Assembly: GCA_038046485.1 (NCBI GenBank)
Contig: JBBSWA010000049.1
Span: 1-31,070, forward strand
Direction of reading: 5' to 3'
Length of the DNA: 31,070 nt
Origin: JBBSWA01 sp038046485
GTDB lineage: Archaea > Nanobdellota > Nanobdellia > Woesearchaeales > SM23-78
The position numbers were made by a program, and so were the translations under genes. The notes below the pieces were generated by a model. The model searched no databases. It was not told where the DNA came from and saw only the letters and a program-made list of their open reading frames with translations. This document shows, piece after piece, positions 1-6,870 of the stretch (position 1 is the first letter of the stretch; each line of letters begins with the position of its first letter).

Positions 1-63
1 CACATGGAGCGAATTAATCCACCTCAGATTACCATACGCTTAGTAGGTCAGTTCGTTAAATAA
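1..63 (+). CDS. 3' end of a protein gene cut by the window edge
   Basis: Reading from base 1, the frame is open for 20 codons and stops at TAA 61-63. The visible tail ends in ...RLVGQFVK. It may be the C-terminus of a protein that begins outside the window. The stop lies 21 bp before the next start. Twenty codons are too few to recognise a family, and an open frame of this length can occur by chance, so the call is tentative. Confidence 0.35.
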   Translation, partial: HMERINPPQITIRLVGQFVK

Positions 64-84
64 TGTAAAAATCCTCTCATTTCT

Positions 85-450
85 ATGACGCTAGAATCTA
101 GAATAAGAGAAGTAACAATTCAAAGTGGCAATTGTTGGCAAACTGCGTTGTATTTAGTGGGGTTAGCCCCATATGGATTCAAAGGGGACATGGAAGATGC
201 GAAGTCCATTTTAAGTGAAAATGCCATCTCAGTAGAAGGACCCAGCGTTGGAGATATTGCAGTTTTAGGTCAAGTGGATAATAGAAACTTTGAGCATATG
301 GCAGTTGTTACAGAAATGGGCGCAGATGATGTTAAAGTTACTCATAGACATTTTTATCAAGGCCCATTTAAACTCAACGAGAGTCTTGAAACATTTCGAA
401 GAGGAAATGGATATACCAATTCAAATACAGTTTTTTATAAGATAAAATAA
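85..450 (+). CDS. small NlpC/P60- or CHAP-like putative cysteine hydrolase
   Basis: A protein of 121 residues. A cysteine at the start of a helix (C17 in GNCWQTA) is followed by a PSVGDIAVLG segment (about 53-62), then H71 in EHMAVV, and H87/H89 further on. This order (Cys, then a 'pGDi' strand, then His at the start of the next strand) is how NlpC/P60 and CHAP papain-like amidases look, so C17 and H71 are the candidate catalytic pair. There is no signal peptide, so it would act inside the cell unless exported another way. A TATA-like TTAAATAA at 57-64 lies about 28 nt before the ATG, suggesting a leaderless transcript. The protein is shorter than a usual NlpC/P60 protein, and the family call rests on motif order only. 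It may be a non-enzymatic relative or an unrelated protein. Confidence 0.45.
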   Translation: MTLESRIREVTIQSGNCWQTALYLVGLAPYGFKGDMEDAKSILSENAISVEGPSVGDIAVLGQVDNRNFEHMAVVTEMGADDVKVTHRHFYQGPFKLNESLETFRRGNGYTNSNTVFYKIK

Positions 451-452
451 AG

Positions 453-764
453 TCAAACCTTCTTCACTTTCAATTCAGGCACCACTTTCTTTATGACGTC
501 AAAGTCTTTGTCTTTCGTAACAACCGTCGCAGAGCGATTCAAGCACATCGCAGCAATGATAATATCCATAGCGCCAACAGGAGTTCCTTTAGCTCGGAGT
601 TGTTCAGCTAGACGTATAGCTCTCTGATAATCAGAATAACGAGGGATTTCAGCCTCAAATCCTTTTTTAGATGAAGGCGTATGTTCGATAAAAGTGAAGA
701 TCGTGACAACGCCTTCTTTCCGATCGATCGCTACGGATGTGTCAAGTATTTCGTTCGTTTCCAT
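453..764 (-). CDS. vapC: PIN-domain protein, VapC-like toxin (short form)
   Basis: A protein of 103 residues with the acidic pattern of PIN-domain ribonucleases: D8 in LDTSVAID, E27 or so in FTFIEHTP, D67 in GAMDIIIAA and the TKDKDFD motif near 84-90. These residues bind the metal in VapC toxins, which cleave RNA when freed from their antitoxin. The start overlaps the preceding antitoxin-like gene by 34 bp, the usual coupling for vapBC. At 103 residues it is shorter than a typical PIN toxin (about 130). The region between the first strand and the central helices looks compressed, so activity is uncertain although the acidic residues remain. PIN-fold membership is well supported; toxin function is inferred from the gene pair. 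Confidence 0.7.
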   Translation of the reverse strand: METNEILDTSVAIDRKEGVVTIFTFIEHTPSSKKGFEAEIPRYSDYQRAIRLAEQLRAKGTPVGAMDIIIAAMCLNRSATVVTKDKDFDVIKKVVPELKVKKV

Positions 765-1000
765 GCTTTCTTTCTCACTTTCTTGTAAAACTCAATGGAT
801 TCTTTTTCGTCCGCAGCAAGGATGCTTTGTTGGGTTTCTAAGGGAAGTGTCTTGAATAGGTCTCCTGCTTTGATTCTTCCTCCGATTAGAATCGTCTTCT
901 CAACAATGCTCTGCCTAGCTACTTCGCTCCATTTGATCTCAGGGTGCCTCTTCATTTCTTTGTAAACCTCATCTGGAATGCTCAAGGTAATGTGCGCCAT
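731..1000 (-). CDS. vapB: VapB-like antitoxin with ribbon-helix-helix N-terminus
   Basis: A protein of 89 residues from the ATG at 998-1000. The N-terminus MAHITLSIPDEVYKEMKRH has the strand-helix pattern of ribbon-helix-helix DNA-binding domains, with alternating hydrophobic residues in the strand. The Lys/Glu-rich C-terminal part would wrap the toxin. An upstream in-frame ATG at 1024 would add eight residues (MCQICIIC), but it falls on the promoter. A TATA-like ACTTAAAT lies about 26 nt before the ATG at 1000, so that start fits a leaderless message. The gene overlaps the PIN gene by 34 bp. Such antitoxins usually repress their own promoter together with the toxin; no clear operator palindrome was noticed. 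Confidence 0.65.
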   Translation of the reverse strand: MAHITLSIPDEVYKEMKRHPEIKWSEVARQSIVEKTILIGGRIKAGDLFKTLPLETQQSILAADEKESIEFYKKVRKKAWKRTKYLTHP

Positions 1001-1039
1001 ACATATAATACATATTTGACACATTTAAGTACCTTTCGC

Positions 1040-2221
1040 TTATTCGGCTAAAAAGAGCGGCGGCCGTAGCCACTCCCCTTGTTCAGCTCGACTTTGTCCA
1101 GATCGATACAAATCAGGTATAAATCCAGGTTTTCTTACCATAGTCAAAGAAGTCGCTTGACCACGTCCCTCCCAAGCCTTACGCATTCGTTCCAAGCAAC
1201 CTTCATACTCTCTCTTCTCATCTTCATTCAAAAAATCAAGAGCTTTAGCCTCAACGCGTCCGTTTCGAAACACAGCAGGCTCCCCGCTAAACACTGCTTT
1301 CCCATGTCCCAAGTAAGGAGCATACACTGCCATAACATATTCTTCTTCATCTTCTAAAGAATAGCTGCGGACCATTCGATTCACCAGTGCAGCAATTTCA
1401 TGGCTCGTACTCTTCCGAACCTGGAGAGTTTCACTCGCAAGTTGATTGACATAATGAACAATTCCTTTCTTAATCAGTCGCACATCAAATCGAGAACTTG
1501 TTCGCCCTTGTGCAACCAAGGAACTTAAAGGAACGACCATATCCCCACCGCCATGATCTCCTAACACATAAAGGGTATCCAGGCCTTGTACATCATGCAC
1601 TTCCATTCCTTCATGCTGCAAGTACCGGTACAACCCAGTAAAATCACGCAACCGATGCGTCTCAGGGTGGATTCCAATAATCTGATCAGTTTGCATCCGG
1701 GTCGTTTCATAGAAGTCCATGCAAAGCCATCCAGGAGGATTGGTCACCATCCAAACCATGCCTTTGTAATCTTTAAAGTGAGGAGCAATTTTCTGGAGTT
1801 CTAAATGATTCATAGAGTAGAGTTTTCTTCGCAAGTCCGGCTGCCGGGCAAGACCTGGTGTGATGTTTACCGTCGAAAGGCTCGCTTCCAAACAAATAAT
1901 GACCAGATCGCTTTCTTGGCTCATGCGCTCATAATCCGCAGACCACAAGGTTTCAGAAACAATCTTTTCAACCGGTTGCGTAGAGCGTTTTTTAGAATAA
2001 GAAAAACGCGCTTCCCATTCAGGCTCATGCACATGTTGTTCCAGTACATCTTTAATGCCCTGTTCAAAGAAAGCCTCCACAGAAAGGCGTGTGCGGCTGT
2101 TGACCAAAATGCGCCTCGCAATTCCCTTTTCAATCAAAGCCTCAAAGAGTTGCCTTCCAAGGCTATAGCCCACAGAATGATGGTAGTTTCGTCCAAGCCC
2201 AATGAGGCCAATGGTTTGCAT
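1040..2221 (-). CDS. divergent lactate/malate-dehydrogenase-like NAD-dependent enzyme
   Basis: A protein of 393 residues. It starts with a Rossmann strand IGLIGLGRN (4-12), where the usual GxGxxG is altered and followed by His-rich residues. Later blocks match the lactate/malate dehydrogenase superfamily in order: ITPGLARQPDL (120-130) resembles the substrate loop and its arginine (R126), VTNPPG (159-164) resembles the VxNPVD strand, ETHRLR (187-192) resembles LDSxRxR with R190 in the substrate-arginine position but Glu for Asp, and GDHGGGDMVVPLSS (221-234) resembles the GEHGDSxVPLWS block with H223 as catalytic base. The protein is about 70-80 residues longer than usual for the family, with extra sequence at about 60-95 and at the C-terminus. 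The substrate is unknown. A divergent TrmB-family regulator 167 bp away may control it. Confidence 0.6.
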   Translation of the reverse strand: MQTIGLIGLGRNYHHSVGYSLGRQLFEALIEKGIARRILVNSRTRLSVEAFFEQGIKDVLEQHVHEPEWEARFSYSKKRSTQPVEKIVSETLWSADYERMSQESDLVIICLEASLSTVNITPGLARQPDLRRKLYSMNHLELQKIAPHFKDYKGMVWMVTNPPGWLCMDFYETTRMQTDQIIGIHPETHRLRDFTGLYRYLQHEGMEVHDVQGLDTLYVLGDHGGGDMVVPLSSLVAQGRTSSRFDVRLIKKGIVHYVNQLASETLQVRKSTSHEIAALVNRMVRSYSLEDEEEYVMAVYAPYLGHGKAVFSGEPAVFRNGRVEAKALDFLNEDEKREYEGCLERMRKAWEGRGQATSLTMVRKPGFIPDLYRSGQSRAEQGEWLRPPLFLAE

Positions 2222-2388
2222 TCAAATTAGGGTTTGGAAAGGATTCATAAAGTTCTCTTCCTCATTTCCGGAATCCTTCCTAACCATCCGAAAATACTTT
2301 CTATTCAGAAAAAACCCTTCGAAAAAAGCAGTGATTTTGCGGTTTTTAGCTCGAAAGCTATTTGAAAAGATCCAAATCCACAAAAAGA

Positions 2389-3123
2389 ATGGAAGAAGCA
2401 CTTACGGAAATTGGGTTAACTCGAAATGAGGCAAAGATATACCAAACCTTGCTCCAAAACGGTCCATTGTGTGTTCGGATGCTCGCAAGAGAATCTAAGT
2501 TATATCGCTCATGTGTCTACGACGCCCTTGACCAGCTCTTAAAAAAGGGCCTGGTGGCTTTCATGGAAAAAGAAAAAATCCGCTGGTTTGAAGCATTAGA
2601 GCCTACAAGTCTATTGACTTGGTTTAAGGAAAAAGAAACCCTTCTGGCTTCACTCATACCTAAGATTCAACTTGAAATGAGTTTGCAAAAAGAGTCCGAG
2701 TCTAAGTCCAAGGCAAGCATGGTGGAAGGCATTAAAGCATTTCGAGTAATTATGTTTAGTTGGCTAGAAAAGAAAAGCCTTATTCTAGTCTACGGAATAC
2801 CGTGTGCAGTTCCAAAAATTATTCGTTATTTCATTGAAAGTTTCCATAAAGAACGAATAAGAAAAAGGGTTTGGATGAAGCACATCTACAATGAGGAAGC
2901 AAAGGAACGGATTCAGTACCTAAACACCTTGCCTTACACCGAAGCAAGGTATCTTCCTGAAAAGTTCAGCAGTCCTGTATCAACCATGGTTTGCAAGGAT
3001 GAGATCATGCTGATTTCTTGGCAGCCTTTAACCCTGATCCGGATCCGGAATGAAGCACTAGCAAAAGCGTATGAAAAGTATTTTGATATTTTATGGGAGA
3101 AGGCAAAGAAGCCGAAAAAATGA
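2389..3123 (+). CDS. TrmB-family transcriptional regulator
   Basis: A protein of 244 residues from ATG 2389. The N-terminal winged helix, with EEALTEIGLTRNEAKIYQTL at the start and YRSCVYDALDQLLKKGLV following, is the classic TrmB DNA-binding domain. The C-terminal half (about 105-240) is a mixed alpha/beta region like the TrmB effector domain. A TTG at 2362 would add nine basic residues; the ATG is preferred because TrmB proteins typically begin with this helix and because a TATTTG element lies about 28 nt upstream. TrmB proteins control sugar and central metabolism genes in archaea. The divergent dehydrogenase-like gene is a likely target. The stop overlaps the next start (ATGA), so the two are translationally coupled. 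Confidence 0.8.
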   Translation: MEEALTEIGLTRNEAKIYQTLLQNGPLCVRMLARESKLYRSCVYDALDQLLKKGLVAFMEKEKIRWFEALEPTSLLTWFKEKETLLASLIPKIQLEMSLQKESESKSKASMVEGIKAFRVIMFSWLEKKSLILVYGIPCAVPKIIRYFIESFHKERIRKRVWMKHIYNEEAKERIQYLNTLPYTEARYLPEKFSSPVSTMVCKDEIMLISWQPLTLIRIRNEALAKAYEKYFDILWEKAKKPKK

Positions 3124-3422
3124 AAAATTCAATAGAAGAGTATAATCAAGCAAAGTTCAACATCATTAGAAAGCTGTATACAAAAAAGAAATTCAGCAAA
3201 GGGCATTTATTATATGAACGTTTAGAAAAAACACTCCCCAGTCATCTAAGAGGCCTTGCCAAAAAAGTGTTAAAGGACCTTGTAAAAGAAGGACTTGTTG
3301 TCTGGTATGGGAGAACAGAGCATGGCGATGCCTTTCAGCTAAACAAGGGTCGATTAAGAGATGTAGAAGAGATATTGGCTGCAAGGGAGAAAGTTAATGA
3401 TTATAGCTCTTATGAGCTATAA
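3120..3422 (+). CDS. small winged-helix-like DNA-binding protein
   Basis: A protein of 100 residues starting at ATG 3120, which overlaps the TGA of the TrmB gene. The pattern of helices (NIIRKLYTKKKFSKGHLLYE, then LRGLAKKVLKDLVKEGLVVW) followed by a strand-turn-strand, YGRTEHGDAFQLN, is a winged helix with a recognition helix at about 49-60 and a wing at about 65-78. A start 27 nt upstream is possible but lies inside the TrmB coding region. Co-translation with TrmB suggests a joint or partner regulator. No effector domain is present. Confidence 0.65.
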   Translation: MKNSIEEYNQAKFNIIRKLYTKKKFSKGHLLYERLEKTLPSHLRGLAKKVLKDLVKEGLVVWYGRTEHGDAFQLNKGRLRDVEEILAAREKVNDYSSYEL

Positions 3423-3462
3423 ATAGAAAGTTTTAAATAAGGAGAAGCATTCATAACAAAAT

Positions 3463-3822
3463 ATGGAAGATAAAACTGTTTTTTTAGAGGTATTCGGAGA
3501 CACTCCGATCTTACGAGTATTGGATTTTTTTGTGGTAAATGAAGACTTTGATTATAGCATGAAAGATATTGCTCGCCATTCAGAGATCGGCTATGCCACA
3601 CTAAAGCTCATTTGGCCAAGATTGGTAGATCATGAAATTGTAAAACAAACGCGAAAAGTAGGAAAGGCAAAAATGTATCAGTTGAATCACGCGAGTAAAA
3701 CTGTAAAAATGTTCAGACAACTTTATTGGGAAGTCACAAAAAAAGAAGTGCACCGCTTTCTTAAAGAAGAGGAAGAAAAAGAAAGAAAAAGCAAAAAAGA
3801 AAAAATAGAACTGATTACTTAA
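3463..3822 (+). CDS. winged-helix DNA-binding protein
   Basis: A protein of 119 residues. The segment from about 15 to 75 is a winged helix: VLDFFVVNEDFDYSMKDIA, then a recognition helix YATLKLIWPRLVDHEIVKQ, and a wing with KVGKAKMYQLN. The C-terminus (about 90-119) is a highly charged Lys/Glu helix. The promoter is clear: GAAAGTTTTAAATA at 3427-3440 has a BRE and TATA box about 26 nt before the ATG, so the message is probably leaderless. Small stand-alone winged-helix proteins like this are common in DPANN genomes; the target is unknown. Its stop overlaps the convergent peroxiredoxin gene by four bases. Confidence 0.75.
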   Translation: MEDKTVFLEVFGDTPILRVLDFFVVNEDFDYSMKDIARHSEIGYATLKLIWPRLVDHEIVKQTRKVGKAKMYQLNHASKTVKMFRQLYWEVTKKEVHRFLKEEEEKERKSKKEKIELIT

Positions 3823-4340
3823 GCCTTCCCCAACGTTTTCGCTCCGGGCTTCCAATCCATAGGGCAAAGTTCTCCGGTTTGTAAGGCTTTCAATACACGT
3901 AGAGTCTCATCCGCGTTTCTTCCAACGCCCAAGTCACTAATAACCATGTATCTCAAAACGCCATCAGGATCAATGATAAAGGTACCTCGTTGAGAAACAC
4001 CCTTTTCTTCATCGAGCACATTATACCGACGAGACATTTCCTTATTAAAGTCACTTAGCAACGGAAACTTAAGCTCTTTGAAGTCGCGCTCAATCCAGGC
4101 TTTATGGCTGTGTACTGAATCCACACTGCATCCTAAAACCACCGCTTTGTGCTTATCAAACTCAGCATGCAAGGTATTAAATCCTCTAATCTCCGTGGGA
4201 CAGACAAAGGTAAAATCAAGGGGGTAGAAAAATAGCACAACCCACTTGGTTTTGTAGTCTTTGAGTTTGACGCGTTTGAATTGTCCTTTGAAGCAACTTT
4301 CAACTTCAAATTCTGGGGCTCTTTCTGCAACTTTAATCAT
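3819..4340 (-). CDS. 2-Cys peroxiredoxin (AhpC/Prx family)
   Basis: A protein of 173 residues with a full thioredoxin-fold peroxiredoxin sequence. The active-site motif PLDFTFVCPTE (40-50) has P40, T44 and the peroxidatic C47. The resolving cysteine is C159 in GELCPMDW, as in typical 2-Cys Prx. Additional cysteines are C16 and C71. It reduces hydrogen peroxide and organic peroxides in the cytoplasm, using a thioredoxin-like donor; no partner reductase is in the window. A TATA element GATATAAATAGG at about 4382-4393 and a Shine-Dalgarno GGAGGT at about 4350-4355 precede the start, so unlike its neighbours it has a real leader. Length and motifs are normal. Confidence 0.93.
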   Translation of the reverse strand: MIKVAERAPEFEVESCFKGQFKRVKLKDYKTKWVVLFFYPLDFTFVCPTEIRGFNTLHAEFDKHKAVVLGCSVDSVHSHKAWIERDFKELKFPLLSDFNKEMSRRYNVLDEEKGVSQRGTFIIDPDGVLRYMVISDLGVGRNADETLRVLKALQTGELCPMDWKPGAKTLGKA

Positions 4341-4472
4341 GGTTAATACCTCCGTAAGAATATGAATAAAAGAAATATCCTCCCTATTTATATCGTTTTC
4401 GACTCAGATGTATATACACTTATACTATTTAGAGGTTAGGATTTTAAGAAAAGACATCTAAGAGTAGCCAAC
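4341..4472. promoter_or_regulatory. divergent promoter region, peroxiredoxin and 4473 gene
   Basis: On the minus strand a TATA box near 4382-4393 and an SD near 4350-4355 serve the peroxiredoxin. On the plus strand ATTTTAAG at about 4440-4447 lies about 27 nt before the ATG at 4473. The stretch between 4400 and 4435 is A/T-rich with the alternating sequence TGTATATACACTTATAC and could hold a regulator site, but no long palindrome is present. Confidence 0.6.
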
Positions 4473-4985
4473 ATGGCAACTGCAGTAGTAACAATCAATG
4501 ATTCTCTCAAAATAGAATTAGGGCCAGAAGCGTATTATGCTCGATTTCCAGGTGAGGGCCATCCTGTAGAAGTGGTTGTTTCAGAAGAAACAACACCGCC
4601 TGATCTTTTGAGATTGGTCAAAGCAATAGACTACGCGCGAGCAAATCCGGGCACCGTTTATAACCGTTCGAAATTGTATTTGCTGACTGGAGCTGGTGAG
4701 CTTCGACCCATTAAAGGAGGATTAGAGCTGGTATTGGACACCGCCCAAGGAGTAGGTGGAGAAGAAGTGGGCACAATCCATATACAAACGAGACCTGGAG
4801 AAGAAACAGAATATATGGAAGGGGACGTAACAGTCCTGGTGGGTACACCGAAAATAGAAGACATTGCAGGGTATCCAGTTCATCGAGGATATGCTTTGTT
4901 GATAAAAGAAGGTACGTATGCAGCTTATCTTGATCCAGAAATTGCACCTTGGATAGATACAATTCCCGATACGAAAGGTAACTAA
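4473..4985 (+). CDS. hypothetical protein, acidic, mostly beta
   Basis: A protein of 170 residues with no family recognised. It has no signal peptide or membrane segment. Alternating hydrophobic stretches (for example SKLYLLTGAGELRPIKGG and VGTIHIQTRPG) suggest a beta-rich globular domain. A short helix with PPDLLRLVKAIDYARANPG lies near 42-60. It is acidic overall and rich in Glu, Gly and Pro. A TATA-like element sits about 27 nt upstream, consistent with a leaderless message. It is transcribed away from the peroxiredoxin and ends about 100 bp before the secreted Gly/Tyr-rich protein. Coding bias and a clean promoter support a real gene. Confidence 0.7.
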   Translation: MATAVVTINDSLKIELGPEAYYARFPGEGHPVEVVVSEETTPPDLLRLVKAIDYARANPGTVYNRSKLYLLTGAGELRPIKGGLELVLDTAQGVGGEEVGTIHIQTRPGEETEYMEGDVTVLVGTPKIEDIAGYPVHRGYALLIKEGTYAAYLDPEIAPWIDTIPDTKGN

Positions 4986-5082
4986 TTACCACTCAATAGT
5001 AGCTCAAAAGCGAAAGATTTATATAGGAGTTTATCTTATTCTCGTCTTAGAATAACAGATATAATAGATAGGGAGGCTTACC

Positions 5083-5784
5083 ATGAAAAAGTTCATATTA
5101 CCGGTTTTATTTATCTTGGCAGTCTTGCTCTTAGCAGACTCTGCTAGCGCTTTGATCGTACCCGGTGCACGGGACTTGATGCGCCTCCAACTTTTATATC
5201 GCAGTCCAGATGCAGGCCCCATCTATTTCCGAGGCGGTCTCATCAGTAACATCTACGGCGACTTGCCAGCCAAGTACAGCCCTCAAGACGGCCAAATCTA
5301 CTTCCCTCATTATAATCTAGGTCCTTATGGTCAACTAGCCTACGGCCCCAATGATTACATCATTTATGGAAGTGCTTTTGGAAATCAAGGAACGTACGCA
5401 GGAAATCAAGGAAGCTACGCAAGCGCAAACTATTACCCTGAACAAAACTACGGAACCTACAATTACAACTGGGGCCAATATGCTCAAAGCTATGGTAATT
5501 CATACGCAGGCTATCCTTATGGTGCCTTGGGTGCCTTTGGTGGTTATCCTTATGGTTATGGTTCCGGCTACAATTACGGTGGCTACAACGGTGGATATGG
5601 CGGATACACAGGATACAATGGCTACTCAAACATCTACAATGGCGCCAATTTCGGCGGAAGCCAATACGGCAGCAACATCTACACAGGCTATGGTAACAAT
5701 GTCTACCCAGGTCCCTTTGGAGTGGGCGGAGATTATCCCTTGCAGCAGCAAATGCCAGCCGGTTGGACCAATCCAAGTGCATAA
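5083..5784 (+). CDS. secreted Gly/Tyr/Asn-rich low-complexity surface protein
   Basis: A protein of 233 residues. An N-terminal signal peptide (about 1-23: MKK, a Leu/Val/Ile core, then ADSASA) has a clear Ala-x-Ala site for signal peptidase I. About residues 24-95 are ordinary sequence. From about 100 to 215 it is made of irregular repeats of Tyr, Gly, Asn, Ser and Gln, such as YGGYNGGYGGYTGYNGY. There is no membrane anchor after the signal, so it should be released or built into the cell surface. The promoter CGAAAGATTTATATAG at 5020-5035 has a strong BRE and TATA, and an SD (GGGAGG at 5071-5076) precedes the start, suggesting high expression. Aromatic/Gly repeats often give sticky or fibrous matrices; the actual role is unknown. 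Confidence 0.8.
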   Translation: MKKFILPVLFILAVLLLADSASALIVPGARDLMRLQLLYRSPDAGPIYFRGGLISNIYGDLPAKYSPQDGQIYFPHYNLGPYGQLAYGPNDYIIYGSAFGNQGTYAGNQGSYASANYYPEQNYGTYNYNWGQYAQSYGNSYAGYPYGALGAFGGYPYGYGSGYNYGGYNGGYGGYTGYNGYSNIYNGANFGGSQYGSNIYTGYGNNVYPGPFGVGGDYPLQQQMPAGWTNPSA

Positions 5785-5816
5785 GTTTTTAAATTTAAAT
5801 GGAGTCTTAAAAGAAA

Positions 5817-6173
5817 ATGTTCAATGATGTCATAAAATCTATGTCAGTCGAGGAAGCAGCTAAAGTAGCTCGTTCCTTAGAGGATAGGGCAGGCGCAGCT
5901 GATCGACTCGCTCAGCTACAAGGAAGGCCCCCCATCCAAGTTTACTTGTGTGAGCTTGGAGAAATAGAAGCAATTTTTAAGCGTGGGAAGGCAATTAGGG
6001 TCAATGAGCCACAACAACGCAATAAAGGTTGGTACTTGGATGCTGAAGATTTCCACCCTGGAGAAGAAGGAACTACAACGATATATATCCAAGAAGGAGA
6101 ATTAGGTAACCGCATGTTTAGAACAGCAACACTTGAACCCATAAATGCATTTGTAGCTTACAAGCAAGATTAA
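5817..6173 (+). CDS. hypothetical protein
   Basis: A protein of 118 residues that I do not recognise. An N-terminal amphipathic helix (MSVEEAAKVARSLEDRAGAADRL in part, about 9-31) is followed by a mostly beta region (about 41-115) with IQVYLCEL and TTTIYIQEGE. It is soluble with no signal peptide. The promoter TAAGTTTTTAAATTTAAATG at about 5784-5803 places a TATA box 20-28 nt upstream of the ATG, so a leaderless message is likely. It follows the secreted repeat protein by 32 bp but has its own promoter. Confidence 0.65.
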   Translation: MFNDVIKSMSVEEAAKVARSLEDRAGAADRLAQLQGRPPIQVYLCELGEIEAIFKRGKAIRVNEPQQRNKGWYLDAEDFHPGEEGTTTIYIQEGELGNRMFRTATLEPINAFVAYKQD

Positions 6174-6193
6174 GTTCGTAAAAAAATAGATTT

Positions 6194-6820
6194 CTAAGTT
6201 TTAAACAACCCGATCATCTGCAATAATTCAACAAACCAAATCTTCACATAACCAAGATAAGGGATTCTAAACACAGCCTGGCCATACAAGACTCGCTGGG
6301 GTACATACGTCTCATCTAGAGGATGAAACAAGTCGCCCTTGATCTGATCTTGATTATAATCGCCTTTCGTTTCATAGAACAATTGCCCAGCAGAAGGTCC
6401 TTTATCGTCATGGACTGCTACAACCCTGTGAATGATCGGGTAAGGAAGTCCGCTTTGAAAGACAATCACTTGACCTAGTTTAATATCATTGGGTTTCGTT
6501 CCGTACAACACCATGATATCGCCCTTGTTAAACCCATTCTTGAAGGGATAATTCTTGAAATCATCAAAGGTAATGCCTCGATTCAAGTACCATAACTGTC
6601 GATCCTGCCACCAGGCGTCAAAGTCAGCACCCTTGTGTTCCATGCTGTCCGACACAACGGCTACAACAGGGAAAGGAGTTGCAAGAAGAAAGCCAAGGAC
6701 AGGGTAAACAACGAACTTGATAATAATATAAGCAAGAACAATATTCAATAGCCAGCTCGCCCAGCTATCATCATACCAGATGAAATTCCAGCTCTTTTTG
6801 AGCGATTCTTTCCAAGCCAT
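6194..6820 (-). CDS. signal peptidase I (archaeal S26B type)
   Basis: A protein of 208 residues. One membrane segment lies at about 24-50. It is followed by the nucleophile motif VVSDSMEH (S59), then IIHRVV with H131 in the position of the archaeal/Sec11 catalytic histidine, and TKGDYN with the conserved D154. A Ser-His-Asp arrangement is typical of archaeal and eukaryotic signal peptidases, whereas bacterial enzymes use Ser-Lys. Between S59 and KGDIMVLYG there is an extra segment of about 35 residues rich in Trp, Tyr and Asp. It removes signal peptides from Sec substrates at the outer face of the membrane; the 5083 product has a matching site. The promoter CTTTTTAATTC lies about 28 nt before the ATG. 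Confidence 0.9.
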   Translation of the reverse strand: MAWKESLKKSWNFIWYDDSWASWLLNIVLAYIIIKFVVYPVLGFLLATPFPVVAVVSDSMEHKGADFDAWWQDRQLWYLNRGITFDDFKNYPFKNGFNKGDIMVLYGTKPNDIKLGQVIVFQSGLPYPIIHRVVAVHDDKGPSAGQLFYETKGDYNQDQIKGDLFHPLDETYVPQRVLYGQAVFRIPYLGYVKIWFVELLQMIGLFKT

Positions 6821-6870
6821 AAATATGTATCTTAGCTAACGAATTAAAAAGCTTGCGCTTTTAGGTAGGT

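Noticed and set aside
1805..2230. Open frame of 141 codons on the plus strand opposite the dehydrogenase-like gene
   Set aside because: Composition is Arg/Phe/Asn-rich with no motif, and it is antisense to a well-supported gene with family motifs.
5351..5827. Open frames of 140-158 codons overlapping the Gly/Tyr-rich gene on both strands
   Set aside because: They are side effects of the repeat sequence; the 5083 frame has a signal peptide, promoter and SD.
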